From Isoetes taiwanensis (Eukaryota; Streptophyta; Lycopodiopsida; Isoetales; Isoetaceae): a stretch of DNA of 64,000 bases. A model generated the notes under the pieces. The model did no database searches. It was given only the letters and a program-made list of their open reading frames with translations, and was not told the origin of the DNA. The DNA lies in the NCBI GenBank assembly GCA_021234155.1, contig JAJEKV010000274.1, positions 124,001 through 188,000 of the forward strand, given 5' to 3'. How positions within the stretch are numbered: the first letter of the stretch is position 1; every line of letters starts with the position of its first letter. This document shows, piece by piece, positions 22,931 through 34,754 of the stretch. The position numbers and the translations under genes are program-made.

Positions 22931-23600
22931 GAATCTAGCTGCTTACTGGTTGTTGGATCGGCTTCTGTACCAGCTTAAGGACATAAGTGGACTAAAGGAA
23001 GAAAGCGAAGGTTGGTGCCCCAATGGAGAGCAGTAGTTGGTGCTACTGGGTTGAGGTTGGTGCCTCAGGAAAAATCTTTATTAGAGGAAATTGGTGCTTC
23101 TAGTGGAGGTTAATGCCTCGATAAACTCTTTGTTTTTTTACTTACCCATCCTTTAAAAACTTTGTATTGAAATTTAATCCTTAGCCTCAACCATGGTGAT
23201 CGTCATAAATGGTTCGTGCTATTTATGAGATCGTGTCTTGGAAAGAGTTGTTGCTCTTGTCCAAGTGAATGAAAAGAGTTGGTGCTCTTGTTCAATGGAA
23301 AGAGTTGGTGCTCTTGTCCAAGTAAATGAAAAGAATTGATGCTTTTGTCAAATAGAAAGGGTTGGTGCTCTTATCCAAGGGAATAGAAAGAGTTGTTGCT
23401 CTTGTCGAATGGAATGGGTTGTTGCTCATGTCCAAGTGAATGGAATGGGTTGTTGCTCATGTCCAAGTGAATGGAATGGGTTGTTGCTCATGTCCAAGTG
23501 AATTGGATGGATTGTTGCTCATACCTAAATAGGAAGAGGAGTGTTGGTACTCACCTATACAATTGAGTTGGTGCTCATCTCGTAGTTGACGGGTACAACT
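22931..23600 (+). repeat. Relative of the LTR-element interior with a degenerate minisatellite
   Basis: GAGGTTGGTGCCTC-like words (22990-23120) and then about nine degenerate units of 30-36 bp, GAGTTGGTGCTCTTGTCCAAGTG-like in pieces (23260-23525), are reverse-complement relatives of the interior at 15755-16010. It is likely the decayed interior of a sister element. No LTRs were seen beside it. Confidence 0.55.
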
Positions 23601-24489
23601 GAGGTCAGTTGCTTTCTAGAAATGGAGGAATTGATTCGAATATGGTAGCTCGGGGGAGTGGTCTTGGATGTTAGTCTTGGTGGACTAGCATGGGTGTCTA
23701 AGCTTGGCAAATTACTGGCAAGGTAAGGCAATAAAGGCAACCTATGGTCTATATTTATGATACTAAAAAGGTTTGCTAAAAACAAAAGGGCTAAAGTCAT
23801 AATGTAGACTTATAAATATATATCTTTGAACTTAAGTTACATATATCTCCACAATCGAAGCTCCGATTGAGGCGATTTTTCAATCTGCTAGAACCGGCCC
23901 GGAGTCCAGTTTTCGAATTAGGGTGGAACTTTCCGTGGTTCGTCTCAATGAGAGAGATATGGCCGAATAAAAAAATAATAGGGGATCAAAAGAGACTGCT
24001 CTACTAGTGCAATCATCTCAAACGAAGGAAGAAGCACTAAAAAAGGTTAGTTATCTGTTATGTGACAGTGCCAGGCAAAAAAGGGTATCAGCAAGAAAAA
24101 TAATTTGAGGGATTCCATCTAAGAGGTGCTATTTCTGGCTTAATCATACGTTCCAATAGTCATAATTCCATTGACACCAAAATCAATACGCAATTGTTGA
24201 TTAAGTTATTGCAAGCCATCGCCATGGGCAATCTAAAATAGAGATTGTCTTTTGAGTATTTCAAGTAAACACAGGTGCACTCACTGGGACTATAAGGCCT
24301 AGATGTAAAATTGTTGAAAACCTAGACAGATGCCCATTAACAAGATTGCAAATTAAACGGGAGTGTTGCAGAACTTTCGTTTCAAAGATTCCCCTTAAAA
24401 AAACACCATGCTCTTAAAATTGGCCTTTTTGGATAAACTTGAGAATTTGAAAAGGTTCAATTTCTTTTCCCCTTCATTTTGGCTCTTCA
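23601..24489. other. No gene recognised
   Basis: AT-rich sequence with only short frames. Nothing matched other parts of the window by eye. Confidence 0.5.
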
Positions 24490-25350
24490 TAAGTGACAAG
24501 TTTGTTTTTTGCAAAGAAACAGTTTGCTGACGCAAGGCATTGAGTTTTCTACTACCACACACTGGGATGCATCCATCAGGTTACGGGTCACATGGGCCGG
24601 AAAGCCCCAGATGCAATGCAAAACAACAAATCCACAAGGCGTAGTTGTATGCATGGGGTCACCAGCACACTTGTTCGTGGCCTTGGTTGAACCGGGTCCT
24701 CCTCTATGGGGCAGAAGTGGGGGCAAGTGATATCCCTCACCACTTGGAACGATCTAGAGCAGTACTGTAAGGCCTTCTTTGGCCCGGCACCGGAGTGAAA
24801 TCCACGGTCCCATATCGATCTTGCTCCAGGAGACAGGCTTCCTTCCATTACGAGGGTCGCTTTGGAACGCCACATTATTTACTTCCGGAAGGTGGTGGCT
24901 ATGGATGAAGCCCGACCGCCCAACCTTGCTTTTGGGTGGCGATGGGCCCGTGAGCGACTCAAAGCTTCTTTGGAAAGACAAGCAAGCCCGCTGGTTCTCG
25001 CTATGGAATGTGCAGCACACGATGTGGACCCAGCATACACGAAGGAACGCGACCGCCCTTGAAGCAAGATTTGATGCTTGCTTCATGGCCAAGCTTTGGG
25101 ATGCAAAGGCCCCGCTCACATGTCAAGGTGGCAAATTATCGACGCCGTGTTAATCCCATGCTCACGAGGGCCCACACCACTACCACCGCGCACCCATCTA
25201 CCCATGAAAAGCGCAGGGTGATTGCTTCCATTCAAGACAGTGCACACCACCTCCGCATTGAGACGGGGAGATGGATTCGGGCCGCCGCGTGAGGACAGAG
25301 TCCGCCGGTCACGCATCAGCGGGCCATTGAGGATGAAAGTCACCCTCCGT
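24490..25350 (+). other. GC-richer coding-like relic, unidentified
   Basis: This block is clearly richer in GC than its surroundings and has overlapping open stretches on both strands. The best plus-strand reading is a broken frame (including LPSITRVALERHIIYFRK and RWARERLKASLERQASPL, both about 24830-25000). It sits directly upstream of a LINE-like 3' end, so it may be the decayed end of a LINE polyprotein. No reverse transcriptase motif is visible, so I leave it unnamed. Confidence 0.3.
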
Positions 25351-25760
25351 GCTCTGTCCGTGCATACCCGGCATATCCGGGCTCTCGGTATGCTCGGTTA
25401 GTTGTGCCCCATCAGGCCTTGCATGAGCTAATGAGCAGCACGGCCTGAGGGCTTTGTTGGGATCATTACCTCCGGGAGGTAATGGATACGCGGACTCGCG
25501 CTTATGCCCCTCCCGTCCGACATTAACCTCAAATTTGTATTTCTTGTGATTATGTATATATACATGTGAAAGATGTCAGCATCCTTATTGCTACTAAGGT
25601 TTTTCCCCCGAAAACCCTTCGGGGCGGGGGTTTTTTAATCCTGGTAGTAGTACGCCTGCTGCTCTCTCTTTGTACTTGGGTCCCATAGGCCAGTTGGTCT
25701 CCGTGGACGATAAAATCATATTCTATTCTATTCTATTCTATTCTATTCTATTCTATTCTT
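25350..25760 (+). mobile_element. LINE-like 3' end with (ATTCT)n tail
   Basis: A 3'-UTR-like stretch has a strong hairpin (CCCCCGAAAACCCTTCGGGG with GGGGGTTTTTT after it, 25604-25636). It ends in GATAAAATCATATTCT followed by ATTCT repeats to about 25758. Short tandem tails of this kind are typical of plant non-LTR retrotransposons. A palindrome (CATTACCTCCGGGAGGTAATG, 25466-25486) precedes it. Confidence 0.5.
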
Positions 25761-26929
25761 TCACATTCACATGTTAACTATAATACATGACGTTTAAGTT
25801 ACTAATTAATGAGGGGTTTAGTCGATAGATTTTTGGTTCTGAACCTTGTTCTGAACTGGCACCAAGTCGACTGTACTATTTTATGGTGGAGGGCATTTTA
25901 GCAAATATATAAACATGGGTATTTTAACAAGGGAAAATTTTAAAAATGCCCTTGTAATTTGGGGTAATTGCCAAAATGCCCTTGTATATTCAAATATTCA
26001 AATGCCCCTAGCTATGGGAACAAGGCTCTTGGGTGTTTCAGCATCAATTTTGCTGCATCGCCAATTCGGATCACTATTCTAGCATCGTCTACACTCCATC
26101 AATGATTTGAAATCATTTTGACACATTTTCTTGGGCGCTCAGAGACTGTAAAAAGACGGATCTATTTTACATTGAACAATTATGCATTGGGTCCATACGA
26201 AACTCAACTTGGCATAAAGGCAGGGTTCAACACAAGTTTGTTCCAACGGCATAAGAGTCTGCGCACAACAAAGGTAGCCTACGTATGATTCTAAAATACG
26301 CCAGGTTGAATTACCAAGTTCTATCACCACGACACGAACAAAAAAAAGGTACTTGTGTATAAGAGTTTATGTTATCTGCAAAATCTTCACCATGGGTTCA
26401 TGGCAAACATTAAGAAATACAATATTCTGGCCTTAAATACTAAGGTTCACATTATTATTATTTTCTACATTGCTATAGGGGAGGGTGGCCGTTGGCTGCG
26501 CAGGTCCCATTTATGACGTGGCAAATGTCCATTTGCGGAGGCGACAAAATGCCAAGAAGAGTTTGCAACGACAATAGAACATCTTTCCTAAGGTTTCAGA
26601 AGGCCCCGCTTTAGACCATCACTTGCTAACGTATGATCTTGCTCACCAGAGCCTCGCCGAATGATGGAGACCACCTTACCACGAGGAGATTTGGTCGATG
26701 CAGAGGTGTCAAGGTAAGTTCAAATTTAATTTTTCTGTTGTAGATTTTTTTGCTTTTTTCTTCTTGTTGTGGGCCATAAAACTGTTTTTAATCACATCTG
26801 TTCCTTGATACATCAAGGTGTCTGTTCGAAATGGAAAATTACTACTGTTGAAACTGCGCAGATACAATTCTTTACCGGAAAATATGAGCTGACACTTCAC
26901 ACCTTAGTATGATAATACAAAAGTTGAGC
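25761..26929. other. No gene recognised
   Basis: Short frames only. 25900-25985 repeats the phrase of 'AAATGCCCTTGTA' type words, and TTTGCAAATA-like sequence follows. Nothing assignable. Confidence 0.45.
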
Positions 26930-27880
26930 TTATTTAGTAGTTGGGAATGAGATTAACAACATGTATGCAAAATATGGGAGCTTATGAGAGACATATCTTG
27001 TCTTTGCAAGAATGCAAAACCAAGATGCAGTCTCATGGAGTGCAACGATTGCAGCTTGCTCTAGAACTTCATAAGAAACTGTAGTTAGATGGGATGCAAC
27101 CAGACAGGGTTACGTTTTTAACTATGCTGAATGCTTGTGGCAGCACAGATAGGGCATGGTAGGGTGATACGTAGCCACATAATTAGCAAAGGACTTCAGT
27201 TGGCCATTTTCCATGGAGTTACAGTTATTGGATTGTATGCTAGATGTAGTAGCCTGGCACGAACAATATTTGGTATTTTATAGAAGCATGATGTAGTGTC
27301 ATGGGCTGCAATGGTTGCAGGTTATGTGCAACATGGGCATACCCAAATCGCTTTGATTCTCTATGAAAATATGCAGCTTGAAGGTTTAAAGCTAGACAAC
27401 AATATGTATTCAAGCATTCTCAAGGCATGGCCATCATGGGAGCAAATGAATATGGAATGTTAGTTCACAGCCAGATCTTTAATAGTGGCCTTGAGTTAGA
27501 TCCCTTTGTTGGTAGCTCCCTTGTTGATATATACTTGGCAAGATGGTTATTTGAGGAGTCTCCAAATAAGAATGTGGTTTCATGGGCTGCAATGCTTGCA
27601 GTAATGCGAGGTCAGGCAATGTCAGTTTGGTTGAAGAATGCTTCAATGGCATGCAGAAAATGCGCATTAAGCCAAATGATACAGTCTTACTAGCAATATT
27701 TCTGCATGTAGCCATGCTGGCTTTGTTGATGAAGGTTGTTGTTACTTTAGGTCAATGATAGAACATGAACTTACTCCTAGCATTAACCAAATTAACTACA
27801 TAGTTGATCTTCTTGCACATGCAGGATATCTAGAAGATGTAGGATATTTTCTTCAGGCACGGGAACTTGATAACTCTGCT
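26930..27880 (+). pseudogene. PLS-type PPR gene relic
   Basis: Pieces in shifting frames read like pentatricopeptide repeats of plant organelle RNA-editing factors: NMYAKYGSL then VSWSATIAACS (26958-27070), MVAGYVQHGHTQIAL (27310-27360), FVGSSLVDIY with KNVVSWAAML (27505-27600), then SACSHAGFVDEG, FRSMIEHELTPS and VDLLAHAGYLED (27695-27840). Stops and shifts interrupt nearly every repeat. In an intact gene these proteins bind single organellar RNA sites. The relic is inside element B and may have been captured by it. Confidence 0.85.
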
Positions 27881-27927
27881 CTGCATACAGTCTTACTATA
27901 CTAAAACAGTTACAGGAACATTTTGGT

Positions 27928-28256
27928 AATTGGGTAAAAGCATGTTAGGGTGTACCACTTTTGGAACCTGCAAAAGTACATACACTAGGTACTTCAGAAC
28001 TGGGTACTTTCTCATTTTTCTTTTCATTAAAACTAGTACAAAAGTCCAAAATAAAAGTCAAGGACGTGTTAATATTTAAAGGTAAGATAAATATAATGCT
28101 ATCTAAGCCCAAAATATATATAAAAGTTCTAAAATGTACCTTTTATTGACATATTACACAGGTACCCAGTACCCAGTCCTGGGTACCTTTTTAGGTACTT
28201 TTTTAGTCACTAAATAATACTTTTTAAGGGACACCCTAACATGCTTTCACCCAATT
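27928..28256. mobile_element. Miniature element with A-type ends, TSD AATT
   Basis: The 321-bp element (27932-28252) starts GGGTAAAAGCATGTTAGGG and ends with the inverse of GGGTGAAAGCATGTTAGGG, flanked by AATT on both sides (27928-27931 and 28253-28256). Its first eleven to thirteen end bases agree with those of element A2 (GGGTAAAARCAYG), and the duplication is also 4 bp, so it is probably a MITE of the same transposase group. The interior holds GGTACCCAGTACCCAG-like direct words and no gene. Confidence 0.88.
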
Positions 28257-28763
28257 GTTTTTAAACACTGTTATCAAATTCAAGGTTGTTGCTAAAAGAT
28301 ATTTGTCAAGTTAACAACATTGTCTGTCCTTCAAGTTTCTTTATGGCCGATCATGGCAGCCTTCAACGGGCACCCTGGTATCCTAGGGGGCTGCCACCTC
28401 AGCCCTGGTGGTACCAGTACCCTCACCACTTTGAAACCATATAACTTGAGGTGGCATTGCTGGATTGGCAAGCGATTTAGTTTTCCATATAGGCAATCTT
28501 ATATAGGCAATCTTGTTGGGCATGTTGCCATTTCGTATGCATAGACATTGAAATGCTTATATGATTGCAATCTTAGTTTCGCGCTTAAGTGCGCAGCCAA
28601 TGGACATCCCCCATACACAGTGCATGTTTGCCCTAAATGTTTCGTTCTCATTTCGGAACCCTAAGTCTCCAAAGCCATCTGCGAACCCTAGATCTGAAAT
28701 TAGGGTCGGCCCAGCTCACAGTGCGGCGCCCAACTTAGCTACTATGCAACAGCTTTGCCATAG
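28257..28763. other. Unassigned sequence between the mini-element and element C
   Basis: A frame at 28561-28773 and a duplicated word TATAGGCAATCTT (28487, 28503) are the only features. Some coding-like character, no family recognised. Confidence 0.4.
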
Positions 28764-28972
28764 AACAAGGTGACGGTGCAAACGCACTAATGACCTATGG
28801 TGCAATTGCAGATTCCTTTTTCAAAAACACCAAAATTTGGTACTTTTGGCATATTTTTTAAAACATAAGAACAAAAAAAAAGGTTGCACATTGAAAAGAA
28901 CCATATTGTGGTCAAAGTAGAACAAAAAATGGGCCTTTATCATACAAGATTGCAAAATACATTACACATAGC

Positions 28973-30076
28973 CTATGCGTGCATAGAGAGAGAGACACAT
29001 TAGTTCAAATACGTAGGAGAGATATAAGCTCATGAAAATGTAATCATCACATTTGCATTAAACAAGGCCAATTTCGTTTTTAAGCGTCAAGCCGTTTTAA
29101 CCTTTTGAATAGCGATTTGTCTATGCGCGCATAGACAGAGATAGTCAATTTTAAGTACTCTAGAAAGAATGCAAGTCAAATAATAAATAATAATGGCACT
29201 TGAACTCGATTAGGTCGAAGAGTTTTAAATATCAAGTGGAACTTGCTTAGCATGAAGGTTTTCTTTGTTGTTGTCATCTTCGTCAATCGTTTTAACAGTG
29301 GTATCAAGTGGATTCCCTTTTCAAATCTAAAATGTTTGCCTGTTTTAGGGTCTCAAATGTAAACTTTGTTTAAAAGGACTAATAACAATGTAAAACAAGC
29401 ATAATTCAAATCTAAAATTCATGCCTGTTTTAGAGTCTCAAATGTAAACTTTGTTTAAAAGGATTAATAGCAATGTAAAACAACCACATTTGTGAAGACA
29501 ACCATAAACACAAGTTGTAGAAAAAAAAAATTATACATTTGAATTGCATTGAAGCAAATGAGAAATTCGAAAGGCAACATTTATTATTTTTTTAACTTAC
29601 AGGAAGATCACAAAGCAAGCAACTACAGGAAGATCACAAAGCAAGCAACATATCAACTGACATTAAAATCTTTAAAGATCAATTGTTCATCTTTACATAA
29701 TATATATAAAACCAGGTGTTAGATTCTGTAAGCGGAAATGTAGATTCCTTCCTTTGATTGTACTTCTTAACTGGTGTACAAGCATTAGAATTTGATGCAT
29801 CTTTGCTTAACATTTCCCAATAAGAACTAAAGACCAAATAATAAAAGCTCATGGCATGGACATATAAATGCCTTTGAGCGCATAGGATCAACGAAAACAA
29901 AAAGTACCACTTGTCTATGTGGGCATAGAAAGGAACTCCTAAATAATATGTCATTTCTATAACACCTAGTTCAACATCTAGCCTATACTTGCATAGGGAG
30001 CTTTAAAATATATCGCTTGTCCATGCGCGCATAGACAAGCAACAATAATTAAAAGCTCTCGGCTATGCGCACATAG
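28973..30076. repeat. Left subterminal palindromes of element C
   Basis: Copies lie at 28973-28986 (CTATGCGTGCATAG), 29121-29134 (CTATGCGCGCATAG), 29872-29885 (degenerate), 29915-29928, 29983-29996, 30021-30034 (core of a 26-base palindrome at 30015-30040) and 30063-30076. Confidence 0.9.
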
Positions 30077-31024
30077 ATAACATTTAAAATCACAGTTCCA
30101 TTGAATGTAATTAAAATGTGAAGATTACGTACAGCTGCAGAGGGAAAACCTTTGAGAAACAATCAGGAAATTTTCAAAGCCCTCTTGGTCCTTGAATCCA
30201 AATAATTAAATCCTTGAGATCTTTCAGAAATAATTGATTTTGCTAGAATTATAACAATATTCTAACAACCTTACTTGAGCATGGGTAGAAAGTTTAGATA
30301 AAAGAAAAGGCCATGAATGCTGATCATATCCCTGCAACTAAGTGTTCTAGCTGCAAATTTTTAAACAAAACTATGTTAAAACTCGTAAGTGAATTACTAC
30401 GTTGTCACAAGAAAGAATTTAAATCATAAAGTTAACGGAACATGCTTCTTTAAATCATAAACTTAACTGAACACGCTTTTAAAGGCAAGTTGCTGTTCCA
30501 GAAACAAAGCAAATACAGGCATCTGGCTCTAGAAATTACTTGCAAAGAGAAGAAATAACTCAGAATATCTCAAATTTTTACCTGAAAGTCCTTGCAAAAT
30601 CATCAAAATCCACCTGCGAAATCACCTTCTAAATCACCTCAAACCTCATTTTACAAAAGAGAAAGGACCAAATTTATCTGCAAGATTGCCCCATAATGCT
30701 TTTCCATAAGTTTTCAGAGTAAAAACGACAGAACTATGAGATCAATAGATAGAATCTTCTTACCTCAGAAATCATGCTAGGGTTAGAGAAATACAGAAGT
30801 AATCCTGCTGCAAAAGTGTTAGTATAATAAGATCTCAAGTTCTAGTCTCTTATATATTGAATTAATATCTTGCACTCAAATAGATACAATAGATTTATCA
30901 CAACTGCAATATGATATTTACTTGTTTAAAATAAACACAAGAATCATAGATAAACCATCGAAAAATACTGTAGCACATTACTGCATATTACTGTTCAAAA
31001 GAGATCGCCCATTACACTGTAGCA

Positions 31025-31260
31025 GAAGATAATTTTTACCTGTTCCAGAAGATAATTTTTACCTGTTCCAGAAGATAATTTTTACCTTATACAACTGTTC
31101 CGGATCTTCCTCCGATTCCTTTGTCTTCCCGCAAGATTTGCCATCAAGACGTCCCGGATCTGCCTTCAAGATCTGCCTTCCGCAAGATCTTCCCGCAAGA
31201 TCTGCCTTCAAGATCTGCCTTCCGGATCTTCCTCCGATTCCTGTGTCTTCAAGACGTCCC
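31025..31260. repeat. Short tandem repeats in element C
   Basis: A 23-bp unit (GAAGATAATTTTTACCTGTT plus CCA) is repeated nearly three times at 31025-31087. About 31125-31260 is made of GATCTGCCTTC and CCGCAAGATCT words, which overlap as direct and inverted copies. Confidence 0.85.
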
Positions 31261-31311
31261 GATGTGCCGATTAAGCCCAAAGCTAGGTCTGGTTGAAAAA
31301 AAAACTTTGCC

Positions 31312-32245
31312 CTATGCGCGCATAGCATCGAAAAATTGCCCATGCGCGCATAGCCCCTACCTACCATGTTACCTCCTACCTACCCATTTTTTCTACCATG
31401 TTCTTGTTTCTACCTACCTAGTTTCCTCCCAACTTACCATTATTTGTTTATTTTTTTTTTTTACACAAAAGGTTGCAATCTAGGTATCCTAACAATATCT
31501 TCTTGACAAAGCCTACTATGAGAACTTAGCTTGACAACATTTTGGTGTGCAAAGTGACAACTCGTGTCTTCAAGTTGGTTCTACTTAGATAGCTCAGTAA
31601 CATTGTCTTCCTTAGCCGTGGGTATACACATGCATAACGTTGTGCTAAGTCATGATATTTTGCATTATTGTTAATTCTATAACACTCTTTCCAATGGTTC
31701 ACACTCTTGTGTAGTCACATCGCCTCACAATGCTTTAACAAACATCCACTACATCACATATTGTTGTGTGGTCATAGTGCTATGCACGCATAGCCTCACA
31801 ATAATTTTAATATTATAATAACTTATTTAAGAGCCTTGCTGCCACTTTCAACGTTGTAAAACGTAAAATTCATGTGACCATGAAATGCTTAGGACATTCA
31901 TCTGAACCAATATGCATATTGAAATCAAGAAATTCATGTTATGGCATCACACCCAAAAATGGAAGTTTGCATTTAAAATGGAGGGCAATTTTAAATTTGA
32001 ACTACAAAAAATGGTAGATGTTTAAGGTGATGACCAGTCTGAAGGAGTTGATGAGTACGACGACATTCCAATACATGCTCTTATTAAAAGCCGTAAGCTA
32101 CTCGTGTAATTTGAGTATTTGTACAGCTGTACATGACTAGTTTGTACAATGTTTGTCTTTCAAACTTAGGATCCCTGCTATGCGCGCATAGCATTTTGCA
32201 ATTTTTGTTTCTTTTTATTTTTGTGCCTTTCCCATGCACGGATAG
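31312..32245. repeat. Right subterminal palindromes of element C
   Basis: Copies lie at 31312-31325 (CTATGCGCGCATAG), 31340-31353, 31780-31793 (CTATGCACGCATAG), 32178-32191 (exact) and 32232-32245 (degenerate). Confidence 0.9.
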
Positions 32246-32608
32246 CATGTGTCTTTGCTCCTTGAGCAATAAAAATGCATCGGCTCCATTTTAATGTTTT
32301 TGTCTTGCAAAATTTGTCAAGAATTTTCTGGTCGTTTCATTTTGCCACTTTTTGTATGTGTCCCGAAAACAACTAAATTAGATTATTATTTTTCTACCTA
32401 AAATGGGGATGTCAAATTAACAAGACGCCAACTTTTTGGTAATTTTGACCCCTAAAATAGCTACCAAATTCGTAAATTTAGGGTCATTTTTTTAATTGAC
32501 CCCCCAAAAGTGGCAGAATTTAAGTGTATTTTAGGGAATCTTTGAAAGATTCCTTTTTGTGGTGCAAATGCAGGTCATTAGTGCGTTTGCTAGGTCACCT
32601 TGTTATAG

Positions 32609-34540
32609 CCTATTTGCAAGAAGATCTGAGCATTTTCTGGCAATTCTATCCTACTGTATTTTGTGAAGATTCTGTTTTCATTTCAAGAATAGTTGCCAGT
32701 CAGTCGATTCAATGTGCCTGTGTAATCCCCATGGATATCTTCCATCCGAGACTTGATCTAACTGCTGAATCTATTTGTGCAAGCCCGTTTGCCAAGATCG
32801 ATCTATCAAGGCGATGTAGGAGTATCCTAGCTTGTTCTGGTATGCCAAGGCGCCTTGCATTATGAATCTTTCTTATGAATCTTGCTTTTGAGAAGTTTTG
32901 GGGCTTGTTGTTCCTGTGGATCTTCAAACCCTGGAGATTCTAGAATGCCGATTTGCAGAGCATTTATGGTTTACTTAACCTTTTGCCAACACACGATTTT
33001 TTTCGAGGACCGAGCTTTTTCCTCCTTTTTTTTTACATGCGTTGCTCAGTAAATGGAGTTATCCGTTAATAGCCAGCTAAGTGGATCCTGAGATGCAAAT
33101 GATATGCTATCCTTCCTGCTATTTCTTTGTATGTCTCGCGTTTTTTTTTCTTTTGCTATGCTTATAAGGTCAAGCTTTTTGGCGATGTAATGGACTGTAC
33201 AGAAGGACATAGAAATCCCATGTTGCTACTTTTCCAAGGCATGGCAAATAGTCCCGGCATCAAGCCGAGGAACGACGGCCATTCTTTCCAGGTATTCCAT
33301 TCCCATTATTTCCATGCTCTATCGAAATCATCTACACTGACACATTTATTTGACGAAGATTTTCAGAGGGACGAAATGCTTTACTGCACCAATGAAGCCA
33401 TAGTTTCTTTGATGAAGCCCTCTGTAGAGGTATTCCAGCCGTTTTCAAACTTCGATCCTTCTGGAATACCATGCTGGCAGGCTCCAGCTCCATTTCACCT
33501 CTAAGTTTATGCTGCAGAATATTGGAGATTAAAGCTGGATTCAATTGTAAAGTTGATCTTTATTTCTTAGAGCCAGACTTTATGCATTGTCACAGCTGCT
33601 CAAATGATGTAAGTTTAGTTTTCTGTGAGAAATAATATTTATTGAGTTATCTTTGTGATCGTGATACTTCCTTGTGTACTTCCTCCGGATCCCCATAACA
33701 TATGGGCTATCTGATGAGTCCCGGATGATGTCTTTGGCATTGTCATTACCATCTAAAATTGAGGGTTTGATTCCTCTATTTAATGCCATCCTTGCTCGAG
33801 GGTTAGCATTTTTTAAATCTTTGAGAAGACACATTATTATTCTTGCCATACTCCATGTAGCCCCTTAGAGTTGAGGAACAAGAACTTGCTTTTTAACCAT
33901 TCTCGATGACTTTTTGCTGATATGTTATGCTATTCTCATTGCCAATATGCATGGCAAGAAGCGGATGTCTTCCCTAAAATTTTGCCACATTGTGCTCTCA
34001 TTGCCAATGAGCCAAAGATGATTTTACCTGGAGGGTGCTCTTCCAAGCTTTGACAGGTATTTGCCTCTAGATCTCTTATTTTCTATATCATGCTTTTCTA
34101 GCTTCCTTGAGTAGTTTAGAGTTTCTCACTTTAGATAGCTAGTGGACCACCCTATTGTTGGGCATGCATATCAGGATTCAGAAGGTAGATGTAATTTTCA
34201 GGCCCTTGTTGCATCACCAGGCGCACTTCTATTATTGATATCCATATCAGGATGAAAGTAGGTTTATTTCTCAAGGCCTTGTTGCATCACCAGAGGGAAC
34301 TAGAAGTGGTTCAATTTAAACTGTATTAATATGTGCCTGATATTAGAATACAAGTGCAAGGTCAATACTTTATTTAAGTACTTGCAAGGTTAGTACTTTG
34401 TGTCTGTACTTGTACTCCATGTTTGCTATTTTATCTGTTTTGTATGTACTTCTCAAAATAAACTTATCATTGGTTATGAGTTTTGGAAATGGTTGGGGTT
34501 CAAATCCCCTTGCTCGCTATTTTTTGTTGCTATTGGCAGT
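32609..34540. other. Unassigned sequence in element B, two open stretches
   Basis: A plus-strand frame 32605-32865 and another at 33127-33504 (contains FGDVMDCTEGHRNPMLLLF and DEMLYCTNEAIVSLMKPS) look protein-like but match no family I know. They could be exon pieces of a captured host gene. A B-box-like GGGGTTCAAATCCCC at about 34496-34510 suggests a SINE relic. Confidence 0.35.
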
Positions 34541-34754
34541 GACATAGCCGTCATCTACAATCCTTAATGGTTTTATCTACTAACTTGAAATGCTTCAAAA
34601 AACAAATAAATATTGATAAATATAAGAAACCATCCACAATCCTTAATGACATAGCCGTCATCTACAATCCTTAATGGTTTTATCTACTAACTTGAAATGC
34701 TTCAAAAAACAAATAAATATTGATAAATATAAGAAACCATCCACAATCCTTAAT
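34541..34754. repeat. 107-bp tandem duplication
   Basis: GACATAGCCGTCATCTACAA begins at 34541 and again at 34648, and the copies are identical or nearly so to about 34754. A third, diverged partial copy follows. Confidence 0.9.

Larger units (their letters stand above)
28760..32608. mobile_element. Element C: 3.8-kb non-autonomous DNA transposon with subterminal palindromes, TSD ATAG
   Basis: 28764 starts AACAAGGTGACGGTGCAAAC and runs on to GCACTAATGACCT. The inverse copy ending at 32604 differs at three of 34 bases. ATAG flanks both ends (28760-28763 and 32605-32608). No transposase frame is present. Its distinguishing trait is a family of palindromes close to CTATGCGCGCATAG in the outer 1.35 kb on each side, with none in the middle 1.2 kb. 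Such symmetric subterminal motifs usually bind transposase. The end sequence does not match A or B, and I cannot place it in a superfamily. Confidence 0.85.

Noticed and set aside
24509-25343. Naming the GC-rich block as LINE reverse transcriptase
   Set aside because: No reverse transcriptase or endonuclease motif could be found in any frame. Only its position before a LINE-like tail suggests it.
25604-25636. Bacterial-type intrinsic terminator (GC hairpin followed by T run)
   Set aside because: It lies in a LINE-like 3' end of a plant genome, without bacterial genes nearby. Better explained as a structured 3' UTR.
28772-28785. A CACTA start inside the end of element C (GCACTAATGACC)
   Set aside because: The inverted match extends 20 bases further outward to AACAAGGTGAC and is flanked by ATAG, so CACTA is internal to the end by chance.
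28764-32604. CRISPR-like array (palindromes at intervals)
   Set aside because: Spacing is irregular (28 to over 1200 bases), copies vary, and the context is plant transposon DNA.
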